Assembly: GCF_947495925.1 (NCBI RefSeq)
Contig: NZ_CANMAU010000007.1
Location: 248,001-312,000, forward strand
Length of the DNA stretch: 64,000 nucleotides
Direction of reading: 5' to 3'
Origin: an uncultured Algibacter sp.
GTDB lineage: Bacteria > Bacteroidota > Bacteroidia > Flavobacteriales > Flavobacteriaceae
Below are positions 26,504 through 36,143 of this stretch, piece after piece. The translations under genes were made by a program, and so were the position numbers. The first letter of the stretch is position 1. Each line of letters begins with the position of its first letter. Below the pieces are notes generated by a model. That model was not told where the DNA came from. It did not search any database and saw nothing but the letters and a program-made list of their open reading frames with translations.

Positions 26504-29500
26504 ATGCTAATTAAATTAATGATTTGCAAGTATAAACTAATGTTTATACTGTTTTTGAGTTTTGGGTGCCTTTTTGCCCAAAACATTAAAGTAAAGGGAG
26601 CGGTCACGTCCGACGGTATACCGCTACCTGGGGTTAATATTGTAATAAAAGGTACAACTACTGGTGTTGTAACAGATTTTGATGGCCTTTACGAGATTGA
26701 GGTAAGTCCTTCAGGGACTTTAGTGTATAGCTATATTGGCTATATAACTCTTGAAAAACCTGTAGGCAACAAATCAACTATTAATGTGTCGCTACAAGAG
26801 GATTTAGCCCAGCTTGATGAGGTGGTTGTAGTTGGTTATGGTACACAAAAGAAAAAGGAAGTAACTGGAGCTGTTGTTAAGATAAGTTCTGAGACAATTG
26901 AGAAGTTGCCTGTTGCCGATGTTGGTGCTGCTTTACAAGGTCAAGTTGCAGGGGTGAATGTTCAGTCTTCAAGTGGTAGACCAGGTTCTTCTGCTAACGT
27001 GCAAATACGTGGTTTAGGTTCACTGAATTCTGGAGCATTAGGTCCTTTGTATGTTGTAGATGGAATACCTGCTCAGGGTAATCCTAATATAGCACCAGAG
27101 CAGATTGAATCTATTGATGTATTAAAAGACGGTGCTTCTGCCGCAATTTATGGAACAAGAGCATCTAATGGTGTCATTTTAATTACAACAAAACGAGGAA
27201 AAGTGGGTAATATAAAAGTTGATTTGAATACATATACAGGTATTCAAAATATCACATCATTTACACCATTAATGAATACTGCACAACAACTATATGCTGA
27301 TGAAGTTAGACAGGCGGCCAATAATGATGTGCCTTTAACTTTTATATTTAATCCAAATGCTTTAAATATAGATACAGATTTCGTTGCTGATGTTACAAAT
27401 AATAATGCCCCAATAAAGAATATTAATTTAAATGTTAATGGAGGTACAGATATTATAAGAGTAAATTTAAACACAACGTATTTTGAGCAAGATGGTGTTT
27501 TAATAAATTCCGGTTTTAATAGGCTGGCAAGTAGATTAACAGCAGATTTTACTAAAGGTAAATTCAAAATTTTCTCTACTTTCGGGTTTACAACTGAAGA
27601 TAGAGAGCAGGAGCCTTTTGCCTTGTATGAGTTGGCTATTGTTCAGATGCCTTTTCAGCCAAGTATAAATGATATTATGCCTGTTGGAGAAAATTCGGTT
27701 AGTATTCCGGTTAGAAATGCAATACAATATAGTTATTTGTCATCTCAGTTAGAGAATGTTGATGAACGTAAGGTTGAATCAACAAATGCAGCTATTAATT
27801 TAGATTATGAGATTTTTGAAGGATTTAATGCAAAGTTAAACCTAGGGAGAAACACTTATAGTTACGCAAGGAAATTTTTTAGACCTCAATATTTAGTATA
27901 TGATTTTAGTGGCGACATAAATCCTACGGCCTCAGTCCCACAAGCTTTGCTAAATGAAGATTTTATTGATACAAAAAGAGAAACTCTTGAAACTATATTA
28001 AATTACAAGAAAAGTTTTGGAGATCATAATTTTAATTTTACTGGGGTGCTGTCCTACGAACGTTTTGAATCAAAAACGCTTGGTGTAGGTGTTATTTATG
28101 ATGAGAATTCTAGTAATAATATTCAAACTCTTGGATACGGTGCAGAAGGAATTGCTCCTACTTCGTTTTTAGATAATTCAACAATTAGTGGTAAGTTATT
28201 AAGAGTACAGTATAATTATAAAGGAAAGTATTTATTATCCGCAAGTTATAGACGCGATGGGTCTTCAAAATTTTCGGAGGAAAATCGTTACGGTGATTTT
28301 TGGGGTTTTTCAGCAGGATGGAACATTCATGATGAAGCTTTTTTTCAAAATAGTGATGCATTATCTTTCATAAATAATTTTAAACTTAGAGCAAGTTGGG
28401 CAGAATTAGGTAATCAATCTATCCCTTCTTATTCTTTCCAACCAATAATTGAGACTGGTATAAATTACCCCTTCGGTCCTAATGAATCAATAAATTTTGG
28501 GCAAGTACAAAGAAGATTTGTCGATCCTAATATTAAATGGGAAACAACCATATCTAAGAATATTGGTATAGACTTAGCATTTTTAAATAATCAGTTAACG
28601 TTTACTGCGGATGTTTACCAGTCTGATAAAAAGGACATGTTGTTAAACGAAAGATTAACTCCTTCCTCCGGTACTTATCATCCAAACGGTGGTAATTATG
28701 ATATAAAAACCATTAATGCAGGTAATATGGTGAATAAAGGATTTGAACTTTCTTTAGGATATAAAAACCAAACAGAAGGAGGTTTTAAGTATAGCATTAC
28801 TGGTGTATATACTCAAAATAAAAATACGGTTACCGATTTAAATGGTGTTGAAAGAGGATACGGAAACGGTATACCTAATGTAAGAGGTGGGGGAGATTTC
28901 ACAACTTTCCTTGCCGAGGGTTATGAAGCAGGTGCCTTTTTCTTAGTACAAAGTAATGGTATCATTAAGGATGAAGCAACTTTGGCGCAGTATAAACAAT
29001 TGGATGATAGTGCTCAAATTGGTGACATGATGTATATTGACCAAAATGGTAATGGTGAGATTGATGATAATGATAGGGTTTATGCAGGTTCTGGTCAATC
29101 TGATTTTGAAGGCGGTTTAAATTTTAATTTTGATTATAAAGGTTTTGATTTATTTATTCAAAATTATTTTTCAAGTGGTGCAGAGATTTATAATGGAGCT
29201 AAGAGATATGCTTATGCCAATGCAAGGCATCGTGATAGTTATCACATGTGGTCTCCTCAGAATAATACTTCAGATATTCCAACAGATAGACTTAATGCTG
29301 GGCACAATAACTTTAGAGCTAGATCTGATTTCTTCTTAGAAGATGGCTCTTATTGGAGAATAAGAAATATTACTTTAGGCTATACTATACCTGGGTTAGA
29401 GAAGACTAAGATTGATAAATTTAGAGTATATTTAACTGGAGTTAACCCAATTACGTTTACAAAATACACAGGATATGATCCTGAGGTTGGTGGAGATGGT

Positions 29501-29578
29501 TTATTTACAAGAGGTGTAGATCGTGGTGATTACCCTGTTACTCGTCAGTTTATGTTAGGTCTTCAACTTGGTTTTTAA
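26504..29578 (+). CDS. susC: SusC-like TonB-dependent outer-membrane receptor
   Basis: This 1024-residue receptor has a signal peptide ending near LFAQ (26), a carboxypeptidase-regulatory-like domain (about 28-105), the TonB-box-like DEVVVVGYGTQKKKEVTGAV (around 107-126), a plug domain (about 120-230) and a 22-strand barrel ending in an aromatic-rich C-terminus (QLGF). It would import oligosaccharides through the outer membrane together with the SusD protein encoded just downstream. The length is typical. Met6 is an alternative start. The substrate cannot be read from the sequence; the position next to the agar cluster suggests a red-algal galactan. Confidence 0.95.
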   Translation: MLIKLMICKYKLMFILFLSFGCLFAQNIKVKGAVTSDGIPLPGVNIVIKGTTTGVVTDFDGLYEIEVSPSGTLVYSYIGYITLEKPVGNKSTINVSLQEDLAQLDEVVVVGYGTQKKKEVTGAVVKISSETIEKLPVADVGAALQGQVAGVNVQSSSGRPGSSANVQIRGLGSLNSGALGPLYVVDGIPAQGNPNIAPEQIESIDVLKDGASAAIYGTRASNGVILITTKRGKVGNIKVDLNTYTGIQNITSFTPLMNTAQQLYADEVRQAANNDVPLTFIFNPNALNIDTDFVADVTNNNAPIKNINLNVNGGTDIIRVNLNTTYFEQDGVLINSGFNRLASRLTADFTKGKFKIFSTFGFTTEDREQEPFALYELAIVQMPFQPSINDIMPVGENSVSIPVRNAIQYSYLSSQLENVDERKVESTNAAINLDYEIFEGFNAKLNLGRNTYSYARKFFRPQYLVYDFSGDINPTASVPQALLNEDFIDTKRETLETILNYKKSFGDHNFNFTGVLSYERFESKTLGVGVIYDENSSNNIQTLGYGAEGIAPTSFLDNSTISGKLLRVQYNYKGKYLLSASYRRDGSSKFSEENRYGDFWGFSAGWNIHDEAFFQNSDALSFINNFKLRASWAELGNQSIPSYSFQPIIETGINYPFGPNESINFGQVQRRFVDPNIKWETTISKNIGIDLAFLNNQLTFTADVYQSDKKDMLLNERLTPSSGTYHPNGGNYDIKTINAGNMVNKGFELSLGYKNQTEGGFKYSITGVYTQNKNTVTDLNGVERGYGNGIPNVRGGGDFTTFLAEGYEAGAFFLVQSNGIIKDEATLAQYKQLDDSAQIGDMMYIDQNGNGEIDDNDRVYAGSGQSDFEGGLNFNFDYKGFDLFIQNYFSSGAEIYNGAKRYAYANARHRDSYHMWSPQNNTSDIPTDRLNAGHNNFRARSDFFLEDGSYWRIRNITLGYTIPGLEKTKIDKFRVYLTGVNPITFTKYTGYDPEVGGDGLFTRGVDRGDYPVTRQFMLGLQLGF

Positions 29579-29588
29579 AAAAATAATT

Positions 29589-31358
29589 ATGAAAACAAAT
29601 ATAAAAATAAACAACACAATTAGAATAAGCAGTCTAATGATGATTTTATTAGTCATATTAGGTTGTAGCGAAGATAAGTTTTTGGATGAAGTAAATCCAA
29701 ATGCGATTACCGAAGGTACTTTTTGGGGTTCAGAAAAGCAATTTAATTCTGCTTTAACGACAGTTTATGGAGCGCTTCAATTTCAGGCTGTTAGTGGTGG
29801 TGATATGGCTTATGAGTTTAATAGAGGCGATATTGGAGGAACAGAACCGTGGTATCGTCCATTAGTATTTAAGAATTTTACTTATAATGATGGTACATAT
29901 TATGTGGTTGATAAGTGGAATGAGATGTATATGGGAATCTTTAGAGCAAATCAGGTTATTCAAAAATTAGAGGAGGCTGGAGATAATATAGTGTTTAATA
30001 CTTCGTCAAAGGAAGAAGTTTTGGCCCAAGCCCGATTTTTAAGAGCCTATTTTTATTTTGAGATAATTAATAATTATGGACAAGCAATTATTCATACAAC
30101 TGTACCCGAGCCCGATGAGCTTTCTAAACCGTTATCCACTATTGAAGAAGTTACGAACAGTGTAATAATTCCAGATTTAACTTATGCGAAGTCAAATCTG
30201 CCAACAAAATGGGAAGGTGAAGACTTGGGAAGAGTTACCTGGGGAGCAGCAACTGCTTTATTAGGAAAAGTTCATTTATACGGTGAAAAATGGGAAGATG
30301 CCTCTGATTTGTTCTTAGAAGTTATTAATTCTGATATATATAAATTGACACCGAACGTTTTAGATAACTTCACGGATGTTAATGAATATAATAGAGAATC
30401 GATTTTTGAAGTTCCTTATTCTGCAGAATTAAGTCCAGGAGTTAACGGAAATAATGTTGACGACACACCTTTTTCAACCGGTGCTGAAGCTTCAACTTTA
30501 GGTAGAGAAGTTGGGCAATTAAGCTTTGGAGCTTTTAACACAGTTTTGGCTTCCTATTATTTACATGAAATGTTTATTTATGAAGAAATAGATACGGACA
30601 ACCCTGTTAATGATGGTAATACGCAATCTAAGCGTTATATAGCAACTTTAGCACCTAGTGACGGTGAAGGATTATATTATAATCTTCCTTTTGGGGACAA
30701 GCCAGGTTGGGGATTTGGTCAAACGGCCTATGTTAAAAAACATGCAAATTGGTATCATTTAGATGCAGAAGATGCTAACAGTAGATCAGGAATAAACTTT
30801 AGACATATACGTTTAGCAGATGTGTACTTAATGTATGCGGAGGCGGTAATTAATGCAACAGGGGATTATACTACTGCCATAGAATATATTGATAAAATTA
30901 GAACTAGAGCAGGAGTAATAACTTTACAGCGATATATGGATGAAAATGGAGGAATGATTCCAGAACTTTATAAGAGTATTCAAGTTCATGGACCAAGAAC
31001 TTGGGTAACAGCAGATGCAACCTCAGTTATGACTCATATCAGAAGAGTTGAAAGACCACTAGAGCTTTGTTTTGAAGGTCATAGATGGAAAGATTTAATT
31101 CGTTGGGGAATTGTTTCAGAAGTTTTTAGTGAATTAGCTGCTGATGAAGCATGGAGATTAGAAAAATTAGAAGAAGATCTTGATGCTTTAGAGATTGACC
31201 CGAACGCAGAAACTGTAATTGTAGGTCAACCTCCATTGTTTATAGTAGAAAGAATTAGACCTGATTTCACTGCTGGAAATGAGGCTTACAATCCAAGTCA
31301 GCATGACTATTTCCCTATACCTGCTGCGGAGTTGCAAACAAATAATGAATTAAACTAA
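29589..31358 (+). CDS. susD: SusD/RagB-family surface glycan-binding lipoprotein
   Basis: This SusD-family lipoprotein has about 589 residues. The frame is open from a TTG at 29568 inside susC, but the ATG at 29589 is the better start because it opens directly onto the signal peptide, whose lipobox is VILGC. Family landmarks follow: the CSEDKFLDEVNP start of the mature protein, the QARFLRAYFYFEIINNYGQ segment, and the C-terminal EGHRWKDLIRWG and YNPSQHDYFPIP motifs. It would cap the SusC barrel and capture oligosaccharides on the cell surface. It starts 10 nt after the susC stop. Confidence 0.95.
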   Translation: MKTNIKINNTIRISSLMMILLVILGCSEDKFLDEVNPNAITEGTFWGSEKQFNSALTTVYGALQFQAVSGGDMAYEFNRGDIGGTEPWYRPLVFKNFTYNDGTYYVVDKWNEMYMGIFRANQVIQKLEEAGDNIVFNTSSKEEVLAQARFLRAYFYFEIINNYGQAIIHTTVPEPDELSKPLSTIEEVTNSVIIPDLTYAKSNLPTKWEGEDLGRVTWGAATALLGKVHLYGEKWEDASDLFLEVINSDIYKLTPNVLDNFTDVNEYNRESIFEVPYSAELSPGVNGNNVDDTPFSTGAEASTLGREVGQLSFGAFNTVLASYYLHEMFIYEEIDTDNPVNDGNTQSKRYIATLAPSDGEGLYYNLPFGDKPGWGFGQTAYVKKHANWYHLDAEDANSRSGINFRHIRLADVYLMYAEAVINATGDYTTAIEYIDKIRTRAGVITLQRYMDENGGMIPELYKSIQVHGPRTWVTADATSVMTHIRRVERPLELCFEGHRWKDLIRWGIVSEVFSELAADEAWRLEKLEEDLDALEIDPNAETVIVGQPPLFIVERIRPDFTAGNEAYNPSQHDYFPIPAAELQTNNELN

Positions 31359-31364
31359 TTAGTT

Positions 31365-32948
31365 ATGAAAAAAAATAAATTTATATGTAAAATTGGTATA
31401 CTTGCCGTTTTTGTGGCGTTCCTTACTGGATGTCAGGAGGATGAGGTTAATTTGCCAACGGCAAGTCATCAAGTTATTGTTACTTCGGAGCAAGATTTCA
31501 ATAACCAAGTTAATGTCGATGAAAATATATCATTTGGAGATCTTTCTTCTGGTGTTATTTCTAGAATCTGGACTTTTCCTGAAAGTGTTACTGACATAAA
31601 GGGGTCGGATAACGATGTCACTGCAACAACAGATATCGTTCAAACATCGTTTAATACACCCGGAGAATATACTGTAAAGCTCAATCATTCATTTAAGAGC
31701 GAGGCTTATATTGGAACTGAACTTTCTGGCAAAACAGAATTAGAAAGTTCTATTATTGTTAGAGTTTTAGGTCCGGTAGGTATTAAATTAAAAGCAAATT
31801 TATTGAATAAAGATGGATCTTTAGGTGAAGCTCTTGATTTAAGTGATAATGCTGAAAATGAAGTAGTAGCAAGTGAATGGGTAAGGTATAGTTATGAAGT
31901 TGAGGGTGCTCCGACTGATTATTTATGGAATTTACCTGGAGGAACTCCTGACGTGTTTACAGGTCCAGAGACAGAAGTCGATATTAGATATAAATCTTTG
32001 GGAACTTATGATATGGATTTCAGTGCAACTAGGGCTAGACCATTTGGAGGAGACACTATTGCTTTTCAAAAACTTATTAAAGTTATTGCATCAACAGAAC
32101 CTGTAACTTTAGATCAAGTTGTTGAAAGAGAAGGAAATCTTGCCATGGTGTTTAGTAGAGATATTGATCCTGAATCGATAGATATAAGTAATTTTGCTGT
32201 TGTTATTAAGGATGGAAGGAATATTATAAACCCTACTATTAGCAGTATGTATATTGATGAAGCTGAAACCAATGCTGTCATTATTGAATTCGAAAATGAT
32301 CGGATTTATTATGGAGATGAAGTAAAAGTGTCATATACGCCTGGTAATTTAAGAACTACTGACTTTGTTGAATCGGAAGCTTTTACAGATGTGGAAATGG
32401 TTTTTGATTATCCAAACATGTTAGTTGGGTCAGATTTTGATTATAGTTTTGAAAATTCTACTAACTCTAATTGGCGTATAGCCTGGGACTCATTTGGAGA
32501 AATAAATGTAACTACTGATCAGGCTCAGGATGGGAAAGTAAGCGCTTATGTTGAAATGCCACCTCATGCTAATCAAGAGTTTACCTGGATGCAGCACACC
32601 TCTGATTCAGGAGATGATCAAAGAATGGTTTTTATTGAAGAGGGAATCTATTTACTTGGACTTTGGACTAGATTGGAAGAATTAAGTGACCCGACTGGTT
32701 TTTCTCCGGATGTAAGGTTCTATTGGAAAAGTGAAAATGCTGCTGATTATGATTGGTCAGCACCTATTTTATCTCTTTTCACCGAAGACTCTCCAATTGG
32801 AGAATGGGTATACCTAAGTAAGCTTGTTAGGTTTCGTGAAACAGCAAATTATGAAGTGATTATCAGGGGATGGAATGAAAAAAACACTGGACCTGTTAAT
32901 TTCCATATGGATAATGTAGTTTTATCTAAAGTTGAATTAAGGCCTTAA
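31365..32948 (+). CDS. SusE/F-position surface lipoprotein with PKD domains
   Basis: This 527-residue lipoprotein (lipobox LTGC, Cys23) lies 6 nt after susD. It has a PKD-like beta-sandwich near residues 30-135 and a second at about 150-230 (LWNLPGG ... KSLGTYDMDFSATRA). A Big_5/Ig-like domain with a DPESIDISNF motif follows (about 240-345), then a C-terminal jelly-roll resembling a carbohydrate-binding module (about 350-525). It has no catalytic motifs. Proteins at this position in Sus-like operons are surface glycan-binding proteins. The domain assignment is by pattern only. Confidence 0.8.
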   Translation: MKKNKFICKIGILAVFVAFLTGCQEDEVNLPTASHQVIVTSEQDFNNQVNVDENISFGDLSSGVISRIWTFPESVTDIKGSDNDVTATTDIVQTSFNTPGEYTVKLNHSFKSEAYIGTELSGKTELESSIIVRVLGPVGIKLKANLLNKDGSLGEALDLSDNAENEVVASEWVRYSYEVEGAPTDYLWNLPGGTPDVFTGPETEVDIRYKSLGTYDMDFSATRARPFGGDTIAFQKLIKVIASTEPVTLDQVVEREGNLAMVFSRDIDPESIDISNFAVVIKDGRNIINPTISSMYIDEAETNAVIIEFENDRIYYGDEVKVSYTPGNLRTTDFVESEAFTDVEMVFDYPNMLVGSDFDYSFENSTNSNWRIAWDSFGEINVTTDQAQDGKVSAYVEMPPHANQEFTWMQHTSDSGDDQRMVFIEEGIYLLGLWTRLEELSDPTGFSPDVRFYWKSENAADYDWSAPILSLFTEDSPIGEWVYLSKLVRFRETANYEVIIRGWNEKNTGPVNFHMDNVVLSKVELRP

Positions 32949-32992
32949 ATGATATATATGGTTTTTGTTTAAATTAGTTAGTTTGTTTAGTT

Positions 32993-33030
32993 AAGGGAGG
33001 TGTATTTAAGGTACACCTCTCTTTTTTATT
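32993..33030 (+). terminator. Terminator of the susCD operon
   Basis: An 8-bp perfect stem GAGGTGTA/TACACCTC (32997-33004 and 33012-33019), extended outward by wobble and A-T pairs, has a 7-nt loop and is followed by a T-run. It lies 45 bp after the SusE/F-like gene and ends the susCD operon before the convergent dehydrogenase gene. Confidence 0.8.
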
Positions 33031-33075
33031 TAGATTTTTAAAGAGATGATGATATTTTCTCTTCTAAATAAGAAT

Positions 33076-34038
33076 TTAGTTTACCACGTTAATTGGTTGT
33101 TTTTTTATAAAAGCTTCTAAATTTTTTATTGCTTGAAGCATAAGACGATTTCTTGCTTCTTTTGGTGCCCATGCAATATGTGGTGTAATAATGCAGTTTT
33201 TAGTATTCAATAAAACGTTGTTGGCACTAATTGGTTCTGAAGAAACAACGTCTAGAGCGGCTTCTGATACTTTTTCAGATTCTAACGCTTTTTTTAGATC
33301 TACTTCGTTAATTAATGCGCCTCTTGAAGTATTAATTATTTTAACGCCAGTTTTCATTTTTTCAATATTCTGTGCATTAATGATGTTTTTTGTGCCTTCC
33401 GTTAGCGGACAATGCAAACTTATTATATCGGATTGTTTAAATAATTCATCTAAAGTCACATACTTACAAGTTTGTGATTCGAGTGTTCTATTAATCGTTC
33501 TGCTATGAGTTACAATCGTTAAACCAAATGCTTGAGCGATTTTTGCAGTCGCTTGCCCAATACTACCAAATCCAACAATTCCCATTGTTTTTCCTTCTAA
33601 TTCAATTAATGGAGAATTCCAAAAACTAAAATCAGGACTTTTTGTCCATTTTCCAGATTTAACATCATGATTATGATCTCCAACATGATGGCACATTTCA
33701 AGAAGTAAAGCCATGGTATATTGCGCAACAGATTGAGTACTATAGGCAGGGACATTTGTAACTATAACGCTATTGTTTTTTGCAGAATCAATATCCACCA
33801 CATTATACCCCGTAGCCAATACTCCTATATATTTTATGTTAGATGATTTTTCAATTACCTCTTTGTCGATAGGTGTTTTATTTGTTAAAACAATATCAGC
33901 ATTACCTATTCTGTTAATAATGGTATTATTGTCAAAGGGAGTTCGATCATAAATTATTAGTTCTCCAAAAGCATTTAAAGCTTCCCAACTTAAATCGCCC
34001 GGATTAAGGGTGTAACCATCTAGTACAACTATTTTCAT
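33076..34038 (-). CDS. D-isomer-specific 2-hydroxyacid dehydrogenase
   Basis: This 320-residue NAD(P)-dependent oxidoreductase is of the glycerate/hydroxypyruvate reductase type. The Rossmann motif GFGSIG lies at 156-161. Catalytic Arg239 (NTSRGAL), Glu268 (SSEPIS) and His287 (ITPHIAWAP) are present. It has no signal peptide. It is a single gene, convergent with the sus operon. It could reduce a 2-keto acid produced during sugar-acid breakdown, for example hydroxypyruvate or glyoxylate; the substrate is not determined by the sequence. Confidence 0.88.
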   Translation of the reverse strand: MKIVVLDGYTLNPGDLSWEALNAFGELIIYDRTPFDNNTIINRIGNADIVLTNKTPIDKEVIEKSSNIKYIGVLATGYNVVDIDSAKNNSVIVTNVPAYSTQSVAQYTMALLLEMCHHVGDHNHDVKSGKWTKSPDFSFWNSPLIELEGKTMGIVGFGSIGQATAKIAQAFGLTIVTHSRTINRTLESQTCKYVTLDELFKQSDIISLHCPLTEGTKNIINAQNIEKMKTGVKIINTSRGALINEVDLKKALESEKVSEAALDVVSSEPISANNVLLNTKNCIITPHIAWAPKEARNRLMLQAIKNLEAFIKKQPINVVN

Positions 34039-34215
34039 ACGAGTAATTTATAATAAATATTTTAAAGATGTATTTGTTAATTAAACTAGCCTAGACGTGA
34101 TTTTCAATAAAATATAACTACCACGAAAATCAGATAGGATGAGTTAAATAAGATCTTAGTTAGAGTAATTCTAAAATCGCAAACGTCTAAGTGAAATAGA
34201 CAATGTTAGCTAACC

Positions 34216-34890
34216 TTAATTTTTACTCAAACTTTCAAGAACGGCCTTGGCATAATTATTAGCTAAATTATGAGATGTTTCAACGTTTTCAATTTTTGAG
34301 GTAACCACTGCTATCAATTGGTCTTTTTCGGGTAAATCCAAATTATAGGTTCTGGTTTCTAAAACATATATTTTAGATGTTTGAGTGTCATATGTAGGCT
34401 CTTCATATACCCCTTTAAAAGCAGGCGTTGGGATTGGGCTTGTATAAAAGCCATAAAAACCTATTGTGTTTATATATGCAGGTGCTCCTAATGTGGTGCC
34501 AGCCTCATACCCACCAGAGACAGTAGTTTTTGAAAGTTTCTCAACTCCAATTACAGCACTGTAAACTACAGCATTAAAACCTTCTTTTTTGAATAAAGCT
34601 TTAATCTTTTCTATATCAGTTTTGGTTAAAGTATCATTAGGATTTATTTCAGGGAATTTAGTGTGACTTTCAGTAGCGTTTAATTTCGATCCACGTAATT
34701 TTTGAGCAATTTTCCCTTCGTAGACCTCACGGTATTTTTCTTTTTTAGCTTTTACAATTACCAAAATATTTTTTGATTCTATGGTTTCTATATTGTCAGA
34801 CGACCATGAGTTGATAACTTTAACTGTTGAGCATCCTGATAATAAAAAAACTAAATTTAGAGTTATTAAGGTTTGAAGTAATTTATTCAT
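34216..34890 (-). CDS. DUF4136-like lipoprotein of unknown function
   Basis: This 224-residue lipoprotein (lipobox LLSGC, Cys20) starts with VKVINSW shortly after the lipobox and has a mixed alpha/beta domain with a glycine/proline-rich insert (about 120-160; TTLGAPAYINTIGFYGFYTS). The pattern recalls small outer-membrane-associated DUF4136 lipoproteins of Bacteroidetes, but I cannot confirm the family. It has no obvious catalytic motif and is likely a single-gene unit. A link to glycan use is not evident. Confidence 0.65.
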   Translation of the reverse strand: MNKLLQTLITLNLVFLLSGCSTVKVINSWSSDNIETIESKNILVIVKAKKEKYREVYEGKIAQKLRGSKLNATESHTKFPEINPNDTLTKTDIEKIKALFKKEGFNAVVYSAVIGVEKLSKTTVSGGYEAGTTLGAPAYINTIGFYGFYTSPIPTPAFKGVYEEPTYDTQTSKIYVLETRTYNLDLPEKDQLIAVVTSKIENVETSHNLANNYAKAVLESLSKN

Positions 34891-35028
34891 GGTATAAAAA
34901 GAAATAGTAAGTTGGCTATGGTTAATATGAATTAAGTATTATTTTTTATTACGAAAACAAAGATAAATTAAACTGTTAATAAAACTAATTTATTCTAAAA
35001 ATCATATGTTGTAATCTTTAGAACAATA

Positions 35029-35063
35029 TTTGGTTATTGAAAAACTATTAACTTATATATTTG
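35029..35063 (+). promoter_or_regulatory. Promoter candidate of the cysteine-repeat lipoprotein gene
   Basis: TTTG at 35029-35032 and TATATTTG at 35056-35063 match the -33 and -7 boxes, but the 23-nt spacer is longer than the usual 19-21. The gene starts 30 nt after the -7 box. The gene would then have its own transcript. Confidence 0.5.
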
Positions 35064-35093
35064 CGTTTAAACTAAAATTTAAACCAATTCGAT

Positions 35094-35960
35094 ATGACTA
35101 AATTGAAATCATTTTTAAACCTACTTTTATTAATTGTGTTTTTTGTTAATTTTTCGTGTAACAGTGACTCTGAACCTGAAATAGTCAAAGAAAAAGAAGA
35201 AATTTGCGAAAAAAAATGTGAAGCTGGGTTTGTTTTGGATGAAGATTTATGTGAATGTGAAAAAGAACCATGTACTAAAACTTGTGATGATGGGTTTACT
35301 TTAAATGAAGAATCTTGCGAATGCGAAAAGAACCCTTGTACTGCGGTTTGTGATTCTGGTTTTACCTTGGATGAAGAAAAGTGCGAGTGTATTCAAGATT
35401 TTGTGGCTCATGTTATTGAAGTTGATGCTTCAAGTATACCTATGGTTGGAGATTGGAAGAAGAAAACTGATATTGAAGGATATACTGGTGAGGGTTATAT
35501 TGTTTGGGAAGGACCTGCTCAATTTTGGAAAGGCCCTGATAAAATAGGCACAGTTGGTAGGTTAACATATTCTATTGATATTCCTAGAGCGGGAACATAT
35601 CTTTTTAATTGGAGGTCATATATTGCAAAAAAAGACCCATTAAAACCAAATACAGAGCATAACGATAGCTGGTTAAGGTTTCCTGGAGCGGATGATTTTT
35701 ATGGAGTAAGAGGAGCAAGTATTATTTATCCTAAAGGTACTGGAAAGTCACCAAACCCCGCTGGCGAAAACGGGAATGGATTTTTTAAAATATATATGAA
35801 CGACGTTGACAAATGGTCATTGATAAGTAGTACTTCTGATAATGATTCACATCAAGTTTATGTGGTGTTTAATGAAGCTAAGACATATGAGGTCGAAATA
35901 GCTGCTCGTTCTAGTTTTCATGCCATTGATTCTTTTAAGCTAACAGAGCAAAAACCTTAA
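35094..35960 (+). CDS. Surface lipoprotein with three 22-residue cysteine repeats and a putative glycan-binding domain
   Basis: This 288-residue lipoprotein has a signal peptide with lipobox FSC (Cys22). Three tandem repeats follow (about 38-99) with exact spacing C-x3-C-x10-C-x-C and the pattern GFxLxEExCECE. The remainder (about 105-286) looks like a single beta-sandwich rich in Trp and Gly (GYIVWEGPAQFWKG, TYLFNWRSYI, HAIDSFKLTEQ), resembling malectin-like or carbohydrate-binding modules that end in a ligand loop. No catalytic residues were recognised. The repeats probably act as a disulfide-braced stalk that holds the domain away from the membrane. It is a possible extra surface glycan-binding protein for the nearby susCD system. 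Confidence 0.75.
   Translation: MTKLKSFLNLLLLIVFFVNFSCNSDSEPEIVKEKEEICEKKCEAGFVLDEDLCECEKEPCTKTCDDGFTLNEESCECEKNPCTAVCDSGFTLDEEKCECIQDFVAHVIEVDASSIPMVGDWKKKTDIEGYTGEGYIVWEGPAQFWKGPDKIGTVGRLTYSIDIPRAGTYLFNWRSYIAKKDPLKPNTEHNDSWLRFPGADDFYGVRGASIIYPKGTGKSPNPAGENGNGFFKIYMNDVDKWSLISSTSDNDSHQVYVVFNEAKTYEVEIAARSSFHAIDSFKLTEQKP
35205..35396 (+). repeat. 66-bp coding tandem repeat (three copies)
   Basis: Three in-frame 66-bp units starting at 35205, 35271 and 35337 encode the 22-residue cysteine repeat. The units differ in third positions and in several residues, so the duplication is not recent. Confidence 0.8.
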
Positions 35961-36143
35961 AAAAATATTTGCCAAAACATCAAATAGAGTAGTACTGGTA
36001 AAGCAAAAAATAATTAGCAGGCTCAATTACTGATGAGTCCTTTATTTTTTAATTTAGAAACTGCTGTTTATCTCTCATTTTTATGAGAAATAAGTGAAGT
36101 TATAAATTCCTAGAAAAAAACTTTAATAATATGTATTATAGCT

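Noticed and set aside
29568-29588. TTG at 29568 as susD start
   Set aside because: It lies within the end of susC; ATG 29589 gives a normal lipoprotein signal peptide.
36073-36088. 6-bp stem with a 4-nt loop after the cysteine-repeat lipoprotein gene
   Set aside because: The stem is short and lacks a T-run on either side, so it is not called a terminator.
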